Of a stretch of 64,000 nt of DNA, positions 43,083 to 54,391 are shown in pieces (positions within the stretch are counted from its first letter, which is position 1; each line of letters starts with the position of its first letter). Under the pieces are notes generated by a model that was not told the origin of the DNA, ran no database searches, and worked only from the letters and a program-made list of their open reading frames with translations. Both the position numbers and the translations under genes were made by a program. Location of the stretch: contig CAILAY010000172.1 in NCBI GenBank assembly GCA_903832285.1, forward strand, positions 36,091 through 100,090, given 5' to 3'. This DNA is from an uncultured beta proteobacterium (GTDB taxonomy: Bacteria > Pseudomonadota > Gammaproteobacteria > Burkholderiales > Burkholderiaceae_C).

Positions 43083-45674
43083 ATGAACATCAAACACAAG
43101 CGCTCGATCATCTCGCTGGTCATCGTGCAGGCCTACGCCGCCACGGTATCCGCTCAGCAGGCACCTGCACCCATGACGGCCCTGGAGACCGTTACCATCA
43201 GCGCGCAACGCATCCCCAACTCCGTGGCACGCAAGGCGCAAGAGGAAGCCCCCAATTTGATCAACGTGATGACCGTGGAGGAAATGCGCAAGCTGCCTGA
43301 CGTGAACATCGCCGAGACCGTGCGCCGCATCCCTGGAATATCGCTGGAGACCGACACCGGCGAGGGGCGCTTCATCAACATTCGTGGTTTGGATGCCGAC
43401 CTGAACAGCACGACCTTTGGCGGCCTGCGCCTGCCCCCGTCGAACAACGCTTCACCGTTTGGTGGTGGCCGTGCCGTGGCACTGGACGCGATACCGACCG
43501 GACTCGTGGGCGCCATCACCGTGACCAAATCGAACCTTCCGGAGCAGGACGCAGAAGCGCTGGGCGGAACGATTGAAATCACGCCCAAGACCGCGCCACG
43601 CAACAGCGCGCCCTTCCTGGAAGCCCGCATCGGATCCGGCTATGAGGCGCTGCGCAAGACCGGCATCGCCGACCTGTCACTCTCCGCGGGTGGTCGCTTC
43701 GGCGGCAGCAGCGTCAAGAACGGCACCGTCGAAGGCTATTCCGACCGTCCGTTCTCGGTCGTGTTCACAGCCTCCTATTACGAAGACAAGCGCGGCATTG
43801 ACGACGTGGAGCCCGGCTTCCTGGACGATGGTGTGCATCCCTCACTCGCCTACGCCGGCTGGGACCAGCGCCACTACCAATACAACCGCAAGCGCCATGG
43901 CCTGGGCTTCGATCTGGGCTATCAGCCGGACCAGAACAGCAACTACTACGTGCGTTTCTTTGACGCGGGCTACACCGAAACCGTGCTGCGTAACCGTCTC
44001 ACAGTGACCCCGGACGGCAACCCCACCTTCGCCAATGGCATCTTTACCGACGGCATCACAGCCAATGGCTTTGACAAGACCTTGCGCGATGAAAAGGAAC
44101 GGATCAACAACAAGGTGTTTGTCCTCGGTGGCAAGAACAGTCTGGGTGACAAGGTGTTGGATTACCGCGTCGGCTACACCCAGGGATCGTTCAACAAGCT
44201 GCACGACTACAACTCGGATTTCAACTTCACACCCGCCTCGGGCAGCATCACCTACAACAACTCTGGCGCTGGCAACACGCCCAAGTTCACAGTCACCGGT
44301 GCGGATTACCTGAACCCTGCGAACTACACGCTGGTGAAGTTCCAGAACAGCACGCAGAGCATCAGGGACAAGGAATTGTCCACCGCAGAAAATCTCAAGA
44401 TGCCGGTCAAATGGGGCAGCTTTGAAGAAGAGTCTCTCAAGGTCGGCGTGAGCGGCCGCTGGCGCACCCGCAACGCGGGGGGTCAGCCCTATTCCTACGT
44501 CGGCATTCCAGAGTTGCCGTTGACGGGCGCATCAAGCGGCGGCAATGTCAATTTCTACGATGGCGCCTACAACAATGGACCGCAGATGACGTCGGGGCTG
44601 CTGCAGAACACCCTGGCCAGCTTCCAGACCATCGGCGACAGCGACAAGATCAATTCCTCCATGCAGACTCAGACCGACAAGGAGGACGTGCTCGCTGCCT
44701 ACGGTCAGTACCAGATGCAGTCGGGTAAATTGGGCGTCACCGGCGGTGCCCGCGTCGAGTCCACCAAGGGCAACTACTCGGCCTTCGGCAAGAGCGTCGA
44801 TCCCGTCACCTTAAAACCCTTCACCAGTCCCGTGAGCGGCAGCAAGAGCTACGCCAACTTCTTCCCCAGTCTGCAGGCCCGGTATGAAGTGGAGCCTTCG
44901 CTGGTTGTGCGCGCTGCCTTTTCGTCCACCATCGCCCGCCCAGGCTTCAGTCAGGTCACGCCTTCGCTGGTGGTGAACCCGGCCGCGAACCAGGTGTCGC
45001 AGGGCAATCCCGACCTCAAGCCCACCACCGCAAACTCCTTTGACTTCTCCATCGAGCGGTATCTGAACGATGCGGGCGTGCTGTCGATCGGCGTGTTTGA
45101 CAAGGAACTCAAGAACTACATTGCCAACGTTGTCACGAGCCAGACCTTTCCGAACAACGGCTTGTTCGCCGGCTTCGTCGGCGTGGCACATGTGATCACT
45201 TACGGCAATATCGCCAGTTCCTATGCGCGGGGTCTGGAGTTCAACTATGAGCAAAAACTCAAGGGACTGCCCGATGCACTTAGCGGCCTGGGCCTGGGGC
45301 TGAACTACACCTTCGTCGATTCCAGCTTTGCCATTCGTGCCGGAGAGAAGTCGTCGTTGCCGTCCACTTCCAAGCACACGGCCAATGCCTCGGTGTCGTA
45401 TGAAAAGAACGGCCTGAACCTGCGTCTGGCGGGCTACTATTTGTCGCGCAACCTGTTTGGCATCGGTGGCCCGGGTACAGACGTATTTTCAGAGCCACGC
45501 TTGTCCCTCGACCTGGGTTCGTCCTACGCGGTGAGCAAGCAGGTTTCCCTGTACTTCAATGCGAAGAACTTGACGAATACGCCGATGGTATTTACCGAAG
45601 GCGCGTCCAACCGCGTCATCCAGCGCGAGTTCTACGGCGCGACCTACCAGTTCGGCCTGAACCTGTCGTACTGA
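43083..45674 (+). CDS. TonB-dependent receptor 3
   Basis: An 863-residue receptor with a signal peptide (cleavage near VSA-QQA). The plug has MRKLPDVNIAETVRRIPGIS and FINIRGLDADLNSTTFGG, as in the large Xanthomonas/Caulobacter-type TonB receptors, and the barrel ends in FGLNLSY. The next gene, 8 bp on, encodes a secreted phosphoesterase, which points to a phosphate ester or the product of its hydrolysis. Confidence 0.9.
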   Translation: MNIKHKRSIISLVIVQAYAATVSAQQAPAPMTALETVTISAQRIPNSVARKAQEEAPNLINVMTVEEMRKLPDVNIAETVRRIPGISLETDTGEGRFINIRGLDADLNSTTFGGLRLPPSNNASPFGGGRAVALDAIPTGLVGAITVTKSNLPEQDAEALGGTIEITPKTAPRNSAPFLEARIGSGYEALRKTGIADLSLSAGGRFGGSSVKNGTVEGYSDRPFSVVFTASYYEDKRGIDDVEPGFLDDGVHPSLAYAGWDQRHYQYNRKRHGLGFDLGYQPDQNSNYYVRFFDAGYTETVLRNRLTVTPDGNPTFANGIFTDGITANGFDKTLRDEKERINNKVFVLGGKNSLGDKVLDYRVGYTQGSFNKLHDYNSDFNFTPASGSITYNNSGAGNTPKFTVTGADYLNPANYTLVKFQNSTQSIRDKELSTAENLKMPVKWGSFEEESLKVGVSGRWRTRNAGGQPYSYVGIPELPLTGASSGGNVNFYDGAYNNGPQMTSGLLQNTLASFQTIGDSDKINSSMQTQTDKEDVLAAYGQYQMQSGKLGVTGGARVESTKGNYSAFGKSVDPVTLKPFTSPVSGSKSYANFFPSLQARYEVEPSLVVRAAFSSTIARPGFSQVTPSLVVNPAANQVSQGNPDLKPTTANSFDFSIERYLNDAGVLSIGVFDKELKNYIANVVTSQTFPNNGLFAGFVGVAHVITYGNIASSYARGLEFNYEQKLKGLPDALSGLGLGLNYTFVDSSFAIRAGEKSSLPSTSKHTANASVSYEKNGLNLRLAGYYLSRNLFGIGGPGTDVFSEPRLSLDLGSSYAVSKQVSLYFNAKNLTNTPMVFTEGASNRVIQREFYGATYQFGLNLSY

Positions 45675-45682
45675 GCCACCGG

Positions 45683-48178
45683 ATGCCATTCACCATGAAG
45701 CGATTCAACAAAAACTTTCTTGCTGTCGCAATCGCCGGCCTGTTCTGCCTGCCGCTCCTGGCCGCCGAGCCTGGCGCCTACGAAGTCGTGCAGCGACTGC
45801 CGCTGGGCGCTGCAACCAAATGGGACTTCGTCTCCATCGACGCCCAGCGCCAGCGACTGTTTGTCACGCGCGGCGACCGGGTCGACGTCGTTGAAATTCC
45901 CTCAGGGAGGATCGTCGGAACCATTGCCAATACGCTGGGCGTTCACGGCGTGGCGATCGCACAGGATCTGAGACTGGGGTTCACCAGCGACGGCAAGACG
46001 AATTCGGTCACGGTTTTTGATCTTGAAACACTGGCGGTCAAGGCCCAAATCAAGCTCGCGGGCAAGAACCCCGATGTCATCCTGTACGAGCCGACTCTTC
46101 ACAAGGTCTACGTCTTCAACGGCGGAAGCGCCAACTTTGAAGTGATCGATGCCGCAAACTTGAAGATCATCGACAGCGTCAAGGCTAGCGGCAGGCCCGA
46201 GTTTGCCGTGGCCGACGGGCATGGCAGGATCTTCTTCAACGTCGAGGACAAAGGCGAAATCAACGTTATCGACACGATGTCGAATCAGGTTGTGGACAAG
46301 TGGCAGCTCGAGGGTTGCGTTGAGCCGACGGGACTGGCCATCGACACTACAAGCGCACGCCTCTTTTCCGCCTGCGCCAACGGCATCCTGGCCGTTACCG
46401 ACGCTCACTCGGGCCGACGGGTCGCGCAGTTCGCCATCGGCGAGCATCCGGATGCGGTAATTTACGACGCCGATACGCGCACCGTACTGACCTCGGGCGG
46501 CGGAGGCGCGGGCACGCTGGCCATCGCGCATCAGGACGATGCCGACCACTACTCGGTGCGGCCGGCCTTGGTCACGGCCAAGGGGGCCAAGACCATGGCG
46601 ATGAACCCCATCGACAAGAGCGTCTACCTGCCCACCGTCGTGGATGACCGCTTTGTGTTGCTGGTCGCGGCGCGCACACCACCCTCGTCCGGCAGCGCAC
46701 TGGACAAGATCAAGACCGTGGTCGTGATCTATGCCGAGAACCGCAGCTTCGACAACCTCTACGGCCTGTTCCCCGGCGCCAACGGCGTCTCTCAGGCGTC
46801 GGCCTTGAGCACCCTGCAGCTGGACCGCGACGGCAAGACCGTACTGGCAACCTTGCCTCCCGTTTACTCTGCGCCTGCAGCTTCCGCCAGCGCGTGGTCC
46901 TTCGTGGCGCAATTGCCAAACAAGCCGTTTCGCATCGACGCCGCCCAGCCTGGCGGCACGCCGGGTATGGCCGCGGACAAGGCGACGCCCGACTTGGTGC
47001 ACCGCTTCTACAACAACCAGATGCAGATCAATGGTGGCGCCAACAACCTGTTCGCTGCCTACTCGGACGCCGGTGGATTGGCCATGGGTTATTACGACGG
47101 TTCCAGCATGGCGATGTGGAAACTCGCCCAACAGTACACCCTGGCCGACAACTTTTTCATGGGCGCATTCGGTGGCTCGTTCACCAACCACTTCTGGTTG
47201 ATCTGCGCCTGCACCTCGTCCACGGCGACACCGCCGTCGGGTCGTGTCTCCGTTGTCGATCCCGCCACCGGCATGCTGGCCTTCAAGTCGCAGCCTCCCG
47301 CGAGCGCGCTCAACCTGGACCCTGGCAAGCTCTATGTGGGCGACTTCAACTTCGCACCGCTGGATGCCACCACCGGACTGAGCTACGCCATCAACACCAC
47401 GCAGCCACCGTTTCAACCCAGTGGCACGCCACCTCCAGTCGATGGGGATTGGCGCCTTGCCAACGCCGCCGCCCCAGGTGGCGCGTCTGTGCTGTCGGTC
47501 CAAACCGCCCGTACGATAGGTGACACCCTCTCGGCCAAAGGCGTGAACTGGGTCTGGTACGCAGGCGCCTGGAAGCAGGCACTGGCCGACGGCAGCCAAG
47601 CGGCAACTGCGCCGCGCAAGGTCATCTACAACAACGCTGCGGGTGCACCGAACTTCCAGGCTCACCATCAGCCGTTCAACTATTTCGCGCGCTTTGATCC
47701 CACCACGCCATCGGGTCAGACCCAGCGGGCCGCGCACCTCAAGGACTACACCGACCTGCAGGCCGACATCGCCGCTGGCACGCTGCCGCCCGTGGTTTTC
47801 TACAAACCCCAGGGCAATCTGAACGAGCATCCTGGCTACACCGACGTGATGTCGGGCGATGCGCACATTGCCGACGTGATCGCACAGCTTCAAGCCAGCC
47901 CGCAGTGGAAGCACATGGCCATCATCGTGACCTACGACGAGAACGGCGGCTTCTGGGATCACGTAGCGCCCCCCAAGGGTGACCGCTGGGGACCGGGGAC
48001 GCGTGTTCCGACCATCATCATTTCACCCTACGCCAAGCGCGGCTTTGTCGACAGTACGCCCAACGACACCACGTCGATCATCAAGTTCATCACCCGACGC
48101 TTCGGCCTTGAACCCCTGCCAGGCGTGCGCAGTCAAATGGGAGATCTCACCAGCGCCTTCAACCTGAAACAGCCCTAG
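45683..48178 (+). CDS. Exported phosphoesterase with N-terminal beta-propeller
   Basis: An 831-residue protein: signal peptide (hydrophobic near 12-27), then a YncE-like beta-propeller (~30-340), then a PF04185-type phosphoesterase domain (~350-825) with VVIYAENRSFDNLYG, YDENGGFWDHVAPPKGDR and PTIIISPYAKRG motifs. This family includes phospholipase C and AcpA-type acid phosphatases. Start ATG 45683; ATG 45695 is also possible. With receptor 3 it forms a probable capture-and-hydrolysis pair. Confidence 0.85.
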   Translation: MPFTMKRFNKNFLAVAIAGLFCLPLLAAEPGAYEVVQRLPLGAATKWDFVSIDAQRQRLFVTRGDRVDVVEIPSGRIVGTIANTLGVHGVAIAQDLRLGFTSDGKTNSVTVFDLETLAVKAQIKLAGKNPDVILYEPTLHKVYVFNGGSANFEVIDAANLKIIDSVKASGRPEFAVADGHGRIFFNVEDKGEINVIDTMSNQVVDKWQLEGCVEPTGLAIDTTSARLFSACANGILAVTDAHSGRRVAQFAIGEHPDAVIYDADTRTVLTSGGGGAGTLAIAHQDDADHYSVRPALVTAKGAKTMAMNPIDKSVYLPTVVDDRFVLLVAARTPPSSGSALDKIKTVVVIYAENRSFDNLYGLFPGANGVSQASALSTLQLDRDGKTVLATLPPVYSAPAASASAWSFVAQLPNKPFRIDAAQPGGTPGMAADKATPDLVHRFYNNQMQINGGANNLFAAYSDAGGLAMGYYDGSSMAMWKLAQQYTLADNFFMGAFGGSFTNHFWLICACTSSTATPPSGRVSVVDPATGMLAFKSQPPASALNLDPGKLYVGDFNFAPLDATTGLSYAINTTQPPFQPSGTPPPVDGDWRLANAAAPGGASVLSVQTARTIGDTLSAKGVNWVWYAGAWKQALADGSQAATAPRKVIYNNAAGAPNFQAHHQPFNYFARFDPTTPSGQTQRAAHLKDYTDLQADIAAGTLPPVVFYKPQGNLNEHPGYTDVMSGDAHIADVIAQLQASPQWKHMAIIVTYDENGGFWDHVAPPKGDRWGPGTRVPTIIISPYAKRGFVDSTPNDTTSIIKFITRRFGLEPLPGVRSQMGDLTSAFNLKQP

Positions 48179-48242
48179 TACTAGCGCGGCGGCGCGGTTA
48201 AAGTCACGCCATCACGACGGAACGACTCAAAGGAGTGCTGGG

Positions 48243-49028
48243 ATGGACAGACGCATTTTTTTCCAGAGTTCGGCTCTGGTTTCCACCGGCGCGCTCATCG
48301 GCTGCGCTGTTCCCGGTGTCGCGCAACAGCAAAGCCGAACGCCCTTCGCCGTGCCGCAGACCTACATCCCGGTCGTTGGCTCGGACGAGATGTTCCCGGT
48401 GCGGCGCATCTACTGCATCGGCCGCAACTACGCCGCTCATGCGCGTGAAATGGGGTCCGATCCGAACCGCGAGCCGCCCTTCTTTTTCCAGAAACCCACT
48501 GACGCGATTCAGCACGTCCCCGTCGGCACTGTGGCCGACCATCCCTATCCGTCACTGACCAAAAACTACCACTACGAGGCCGAACTGGTGGCAGCCCTGG
48601 ACAAGGGTGGCCGCAACATCCCGGTGGCAAAGGCGCTGGAACTGGTGTACGGCTACACCTTGGGTCTGGACATGACGCGGCGTGACCTGCAACGTGCCAT
48701 GGGCGACGAAAAAAAGCCCTGGGAAATCGGCAAGAGTTTTGACCATTCCGCGCCCATCGGCGCAATCCATCGGGTGGCGCAGACCGGGCACTTCACCAAG
48801 GGCGCAATCTGGCTCAAGGTGAACGGCCAGACCAAGCAGAACGCCGATCTGAGCCAGATGCTGTGGTCCGTGGCAGAGCAGATCAGCAAACTGTCCGAGG
48901 CCAACGAGCTCTTCCCCGGCGACATCATCTATTCCGGCACTCCGGAAAACGTGGGTCCAGTGGTGCGCGGCGACGTGATTGAAATGCACATCGACGGTCT
49001 GCCCAACCTGAGCGTGAAGATCGTTTGA
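48243..49028 (+). CDS. FAH-family hydrolase with an export signal
   Basis: A 261-residue fumarylacetoacetate hydrolase-family protein. It has the family motifs CIGRNYAAHAREMG, FFQKPTDA, YEAELVAAL and SGTPENVGPV. Unusually it starts with MDRRIFFQSSALVSTGALIG, a twin-arginine-like signal, although family members are normally cytoplasmic. AAGGAG precedes ATG 48243. It could be a periplasmic hydrolase, or the N-terminal region may be an uncleaved anchor. Confidence 0.75.
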   Translation: MDRRIFFQSSALVSTGALIGCAVPGVAQQQSRTPFAVPQTYIPVVGSDEMFPVRRIYCIGRNYAAHAREMGSDPNREPPFFFQKPTDAIQHVPVGTVADHPYPSLTKNYHYEAELVAALDKGGRNIPVAKALELVYGYTLGLDMTRRDLQRAMGDEKKPWEIGKSFDHSAPIGAIHRVAQTGHFTKGAIWLKVNGQTKQNADLSQMLWSVAEQISKLSEANELFPGDIIYSGTPENVGPVVRGDVIEMHIDGLPNLSVKIV

Positions 49029-49097
49029 TCCGGCAATGGGCCTCATCCGGCGGGCATGACGCCGGTACTTTCCCGCGACAATTGTGATGTCATCCGC

Positions 49098-49125
49098 TTG
49101 AAACGGGGTGATTTGGCCTTATCAT
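49098..49125 (+). promoter_or_regulatory. Sigma70-type promoter of groES-groEL
   Basis: TTGAAA (49098-49103), a 16-bp spacer, then TATCAT (49120-49125). The CIRCE element begins at the last base of the -10. Confidence 0.6.
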
Positions 49126-49151
49126 TAGCACTCGCTGGAGTTGAGTGCTAA
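49125..49151. promoter_or_regulatory. CIRCE operator (HrcA site)
   Basis: TTAGCACTC, a 9-bp spacer and GAGTGCTAA, a perfect match to the CIRCE inverted repeat. HrcA should repress groESL from here. Confidence 0.95.
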
Positions 49152-49259
49152 CAAGCCTTTGGGCAAAGTTTCAGCCTCCCCACCCGTGCGTGGATATCCG
49201 CCTTTTCAGGCGGGTATCTTTTGATTTATCAACCCATTGTTCTATTTTTAGGAGATGCA

Positions 49260-49550
49260 ATGAAACTACGTCCTCTCGCCGATCGCGTGATCGTCAAACG
49301 CGTGGAAAACGAAACCAAGACTGCCTCGGGCATCGTCATCCCGGACAGCGCTGCTGAAAAACCGGATCAGGGCGAAGTGCTCGCCGTCGGTCCCGGCAAA
49401 AAGAACGACAAGGGCGAACTCGGTGCCATGTCGGTCAAGGTGGGTGACCGCGTGCTGTTCGGCAAATACAGCGGCCAGACCGTCAAGGTCGATGGCGACG
49501 AACTTCTCGTCATGAAAGAAGACGATTTGTTTGCAGTGGTAGAGAAGTAA
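49260..49550 (+). CDS. groES: Co-chaperonin GroES
   Basis: A 96-residue co-chaperonin beginning [21 protein letters not shown], standard length. ATG 49260 follows AGGAG; an upstream in-frame region is untranslated. It is controlled by CIRCE and precedes groEL by 49 bp. Confidence 0.97.
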   Translation: MKLRPLADRVIVKRVENETKTASGIVIPDSAAEKPDQGEVLAVGPGKKNDKGELGAMSVKVGDRVLFGKYSGQTVKVDGDELLVMKEDDLFAVVEK

Positions 49551-49584
49551 TTCTCGGCACGCTCAAGTCTTATTTATCAACTGA

Positions 49585-51258
<1,674 letters not shown>

Positions 51259-51282
51259 AGCCAAGAAGCGTGGGGCGAGGGG

Positions 51283-51299
51283 CCCCGGCTTTGCCGGGG
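51283..51299. repeat. GC-rich hairpin after groEL
   Basis: CCCCGGC and GCCGGGG with a 3-base loop, without a T-tract. Within the 51259-51487 gap I see no gene, only this and the terminator at 51438. Confidence 0.4.
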
Positions 51300-51437
51300 A
51301 TCGACCAGCGTATTGGCTTTCGAGCGTGAGGGCTTCAGGCCCGAAACGCGAAGCAGAAAGTCAGCAAGCCGACGGTCTTCTTTCCCTGAACCGTCACGCT
51401 GCGTCGAGCAACTTTCTAGCGCTCGATACAAATTCAG

Positions 51438-51470
51438 AACCCCGCACGGTGCGAGCCTTGCGGGGTTTTT
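51438..51470 (+). terminator. Rho-independent terminator downstream of groEL
   Basis: AACCCCGCA and TGCGGGGTT arms with a 12-base loop, followed by TTT G TTT. It may also serve the convergent YcaQ-like gene. Confidence 0.75.
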
Positions 51471-51487
51471 GTTTGGGTCCGGGCGAA

Positions 51488-52723
51488 TCACGCCAGCGTG
51501 CGCAACACCTTTTGCAGCGTGGCGCGTAGCGCCACTGGAGTGGTTCGCGTGAGCCGGACTTCAGGCGTGCCGTGCCAGACTGCGCAACTGCGCAACGCAG
51601 TCGCTACGGCCTGCAAATCATCCGCATCCAGTTTTAACCCCGGCTCCAGATACAAGGCCTTGATTTCGAACCGGCCCTCGGCGCGATGTGCCTTCGCGTC
51701 GAGTCGGCCGATCAGTTGGCCGTGGTGCAGCAGCGGCAGCACAAAGTAGCCGTATTGGCGCTTGGCCTCGGGCGTGTAGCACTCCAGCCGGTAGTCGAAA
51801 TCGAACATCGCCTTGACGCGCTCGCGGTCCCAGATCAACGGGTCGAAAGGGGATAGCAGCGTCGTGTGCGTCGCCTGCAACTTGTTCTGCAGGGCCTGCT
51901 TGAACAAGGCCTTGTTCGTGGAGTGCACATAGCCCGGAGCATCCCAGCCCTGCACCGCCACGCGCAGCAATGTCCCCTGCGCCACGAGTTCATCCAGATC
52001 GGCGTCCTTGAGCCGCGGCTTGGTGCGAAAGTAGTCGTTGATCCAGCGCGCTTGTGTCACGCCCAAAGCCGCCACCGACCTTTCAATAAAGGCCGTGTGT
52101 ACAGCCTGCGCCTCGGGTGAATCGAGCGCTTTCAGCGCCGGGCAAACACGCTCGGGAAGGTCGTACACGCGCTGGAAATTCTCACGCCGTGCCACCATCA
52201 GTTCACCCTGCGCGAACAGCGCTTCCAGCCACAGCTTTTCGTCTTTCCAACCCCACCAGGCGCTCGTGCGGCCGTCTTTTCGCTCAAAGTCCGAGGACTT
52301 GACGGCCCCGTTGTCGCGCACATGAGTCAGCAGTTTGTCCAGATGCGCACGCTCTTCGTCATGACAGCGCTGGCCGCGCACCAGACCCCAATGCTGACGC
52401 GCCTGTGCGTTGTAGCTACGGTGCAGGGTCAGGTCGGCCATCGGGGCAAAGCAGGCCTCATGCGCCCAGGTTTCGAACAATTTGCCCGTTTCCAAAGCCT
52501 GATCCAGCCAATGCATCGGATACTGCCCGAGGCGAGAATGCAGCACCAGATAAGGGCTGCGCGCCACCACGTGGATGGTATCGATCTGCAGCAGCTGCAT
52601 GCGCCCTATGCAGCGACGCAGGGCCAACGGTGTGGCAGTTTCTTTGGGCGCGTTGAGCAAGCCCTGCGCCGCCAGTTGCAGGCGGCGCGCCTGCTGCAGG
52701 CCCAGCGCGGGCGTAGTTGCCAT
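51488..52723 (-). CDS. YcaQ-like winged-helix protein
   Basis: A 411-residue protein of the HTH_42/YcaQ family (DNA interstrand-crosslink glycosylase in E. coli). It contains LQIDTIHVVARSPYLVLHSRLG, WAHEACFAPMAD, WGWKDEKLWLEALFAQGELMVARR and LLSPFDPLIWDRER. Start ATG 52723, 20 bp after the pgi stop; the frame extending upstream overlaps pgi and is rejected. Its link to the sugar-phosphate genes is unclear. Confidence 0.8.
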   Translation of the reverse strand: MATTPALGLQQARRLQLAAQGLLNAPKETATPLALRRCIGRMQLLQIDTIHVVARSPYLVLHSRLGQYPMHWLDQALETGKLFETWAHEACFAPMADLTLHRSYNAQARQHWGLVRGQRCHDEERAHLDKLLTHVRDNGAVKSSDFERKDGRTSAWWGWKDEKLWLEALFAQGELMVARRENFQRVYDLPERVCPALKALDSPEAQAVHTAFIERSVAALGVTQARWINDYFRTKPRLKDADLDELVAQGTLLRVAVQGWDAPGYVHSTNKALFKQALQNKLQATHTTLLSPFDPLIWDRERVKAMFDFDYRLECYTPEAKRQYGYFVLPLLHHGQLIGRLDAKAHRAEGRFEIKALYLEPGLKLDADDLQAVATALRSCAVWHGTPEVRLTRTTPVALRATLQKVLRTLA

Positions 52724-52742
52724 AAACCGTTGCAGCGGCCGC

Positions 52743-54311
52743 TCAGGCACCGCGTATGCGTTGCAGCAATCCTGCGGTCGAAGCATCCAAGCCGCTGACG
52801 TCGCCCGAGTGCAAGCGCGGCTCAATGTCCTTGGCCAGCACCTTGCCCAGTTCCACACCCCATTGATCGAAGCTGTTGATGCCCCAAAGCGCGCCGCTGA
52901 CAAACACACGATGTTCCTGCAGCGCGATCAGCGCACCCAGACTGGCGGGAGTCAGATCGTCCAGCAGCAAGAACGTACTCGGACGATTGCCAGGGAAGTG
53001 GCGATGTCCACCCGCATCGGCCTTGCCCACCATCAGCGCCTGCGCTTGCGCCAGCACATTGGCCAGCAATTGAGAATGGTGGCCTGGCAAGTCGTGACGC
53101 GCCTTCTTCACCGCCACGAACTCGACCGGCACGACGTCCGTGCCCTGATGCAGCATCTGGAAATACGCGTGCTGGCCGTTGGTACCGGGCTCGCCCCACA
53201 GCACGGGCGACGTACCAAACGGCAGTGCCTCACCGGCACCGTCCACGCGCTTGCCGTTGCTCTCCATCTCAAGCTGCTGCAGATAAGCCGGAACGCGACG
53301 CAAGGCGCTGTGATAGGGAGCGATGCTGCGGCTGGTGAAGCGGTGAAAGTTGCGGTACCACAGGTCCAGCAATGCCAGCCGCACCGGCAGGTTCTGCTCC
53401 AGCGCGGCGCTGCGGAAATGCTCGTCCATGGCGTGCGCCCCGGCCAGAAAATCGCGAAAACCCTGAGCACCAATGGCGATAGCGATGGGCAAACCGATGG
53501 CTGACCACATCGAGTAACGTCCGCCCACCCAGTCCCAAAAACCAAACGTGGTGTCAATGCCGAATTCGTTCGCGGCTACCACGTTGGTGGTGAGCGCTGC
53601 AAAGTGACGCGCGATGTTCTTGCCGCCCTGTGCCTCGAACCATTGCTTGGCCGAGCGCGCATTCGTCATGGTCTCGATCGTGGTGAAGGTCTTGGATGCG
53701 ATCAGGAACAGGGTGCTCGCGGACCGCACCCGTTGCAGCACCGCCGCCAGTTCATGTCCGTCTACGTTGGAGACAAAGTGCAGACGTTTGCCGGTGGTGG
53801 CGAAACCGTCGAGCGCCAGCACCGCCATCTGCGGCCCCAGATCGGAGCCGCCAATGCCGATGTTGACGATGTCGGTGATGGCGACGTCGTCGCGCACTTG
53901 TTCTGCGTAGGCCAGCATGGCGTCCAGCGTTGCATGGACTTGTCGAGATTCAGTGGCCAGTGGTTGGCTGGCATGGCCATTGGCAGCGGGGCTTCGCAGC
54001 AGCCAGTGCATCACTGCGCGCTGTTCGGTGTGATTGATTTTTTCGCCGGCGAACATGGCGTCGCGGTGCCGTTCCACACCGCATTCGCGCGCCAGATCGA
54101 ACAGCAATTCCTGCGTCGCCGTGTCGATCAGATTTTTCGACAAGTCGGCAAAAACGTACGGCGCGCTCTGGCTGAAGGTGGCAAAGCGCTGACGGTCGGC
54201 CGCAAAGGCATCGCGCAGTTTGAGGGAACTACCGGTCGAAGAAAACTGTTTCTCCAATAATCTCCAGACGGTAGTCTGGTCGCAGCGCAGGCGTTGATGG
54301 GTCGGTGTCAT
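52743..54311 (-). CDS. pgi: Glucose-6-phosphate isomerase
   Basis: A 522-residue enzyme interconverting glucose 6-phosphate and fructose 6-phosphate. VNIGIGGSDLGPQMA, GGRYSMWSAIGLPIAIAIG and SFDQWGVELGK signatures are complete. It lies directly downstream of a three-gene ABC importer, with zwf and hexR on the far side, forming a hexose-phosphate utilisation cluster. An 80-bp gap holds a CGGCAA-TG-TTGCCG palindrome at 54347-54360. Confidence 0.95.
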   Translation of the reverse strand: MTPTHQRLRCDQTTVWRLLEKQFSSTGSSLKLRDAFAADRQRFATFSQSAPYVFADLSKNLIDTATQELLFDLARECGVERHRDAMFAGEKINHTEQRAVMHWLLRSPAANGHASQPLATESRQVHATLDAMLAYAEQVRDDVAITDIVNIGIGGSDLGPQMAVLALDGFATTGKRLHFVSNVDGHELAAVLQRVRSASTLFLIASKTFTTIETMTNARSAKQWFEAQGGKNIARHFAALTTNVVAANEFGIDTTFGFWDWVGGRYSMWSAIGLPIAIAIGAQGFRDFLAGAHAMDEHFRSAALEQNLPVRLALLDLWYRNFHRFTSRSIAPYHSALRRVPAYLQQLEMESNGKRVDGAGEALPFGTSPVLWGEPGTNGQHAYFQMLHQGTDVVPVEFVAVKKARHDLPGHHSQLLANVLAQAQALMVGKADAGGHRHFPGNRPSTFLLLDDLTPASLGALIALQEHRVFVSGALWGINSFDQWGVELGKVLAKDIEPRLHSGDVSGLDASTAGLLQRIRGA

Positions 54312-54391
54312 AAAGAGGCTCGATCAGTGATGAGGAAGAACTATGCCGGCAATGTTGCCGCTGGATTATCCCGTGCGAAAGGCTTCTGAGG

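Noticed and set aside
45902..47962. 686-residue minus-strand frame opposite the phosphoesterase
   Set aside because: Antisense shadow; Arg/Gly/Val-rich without domain.
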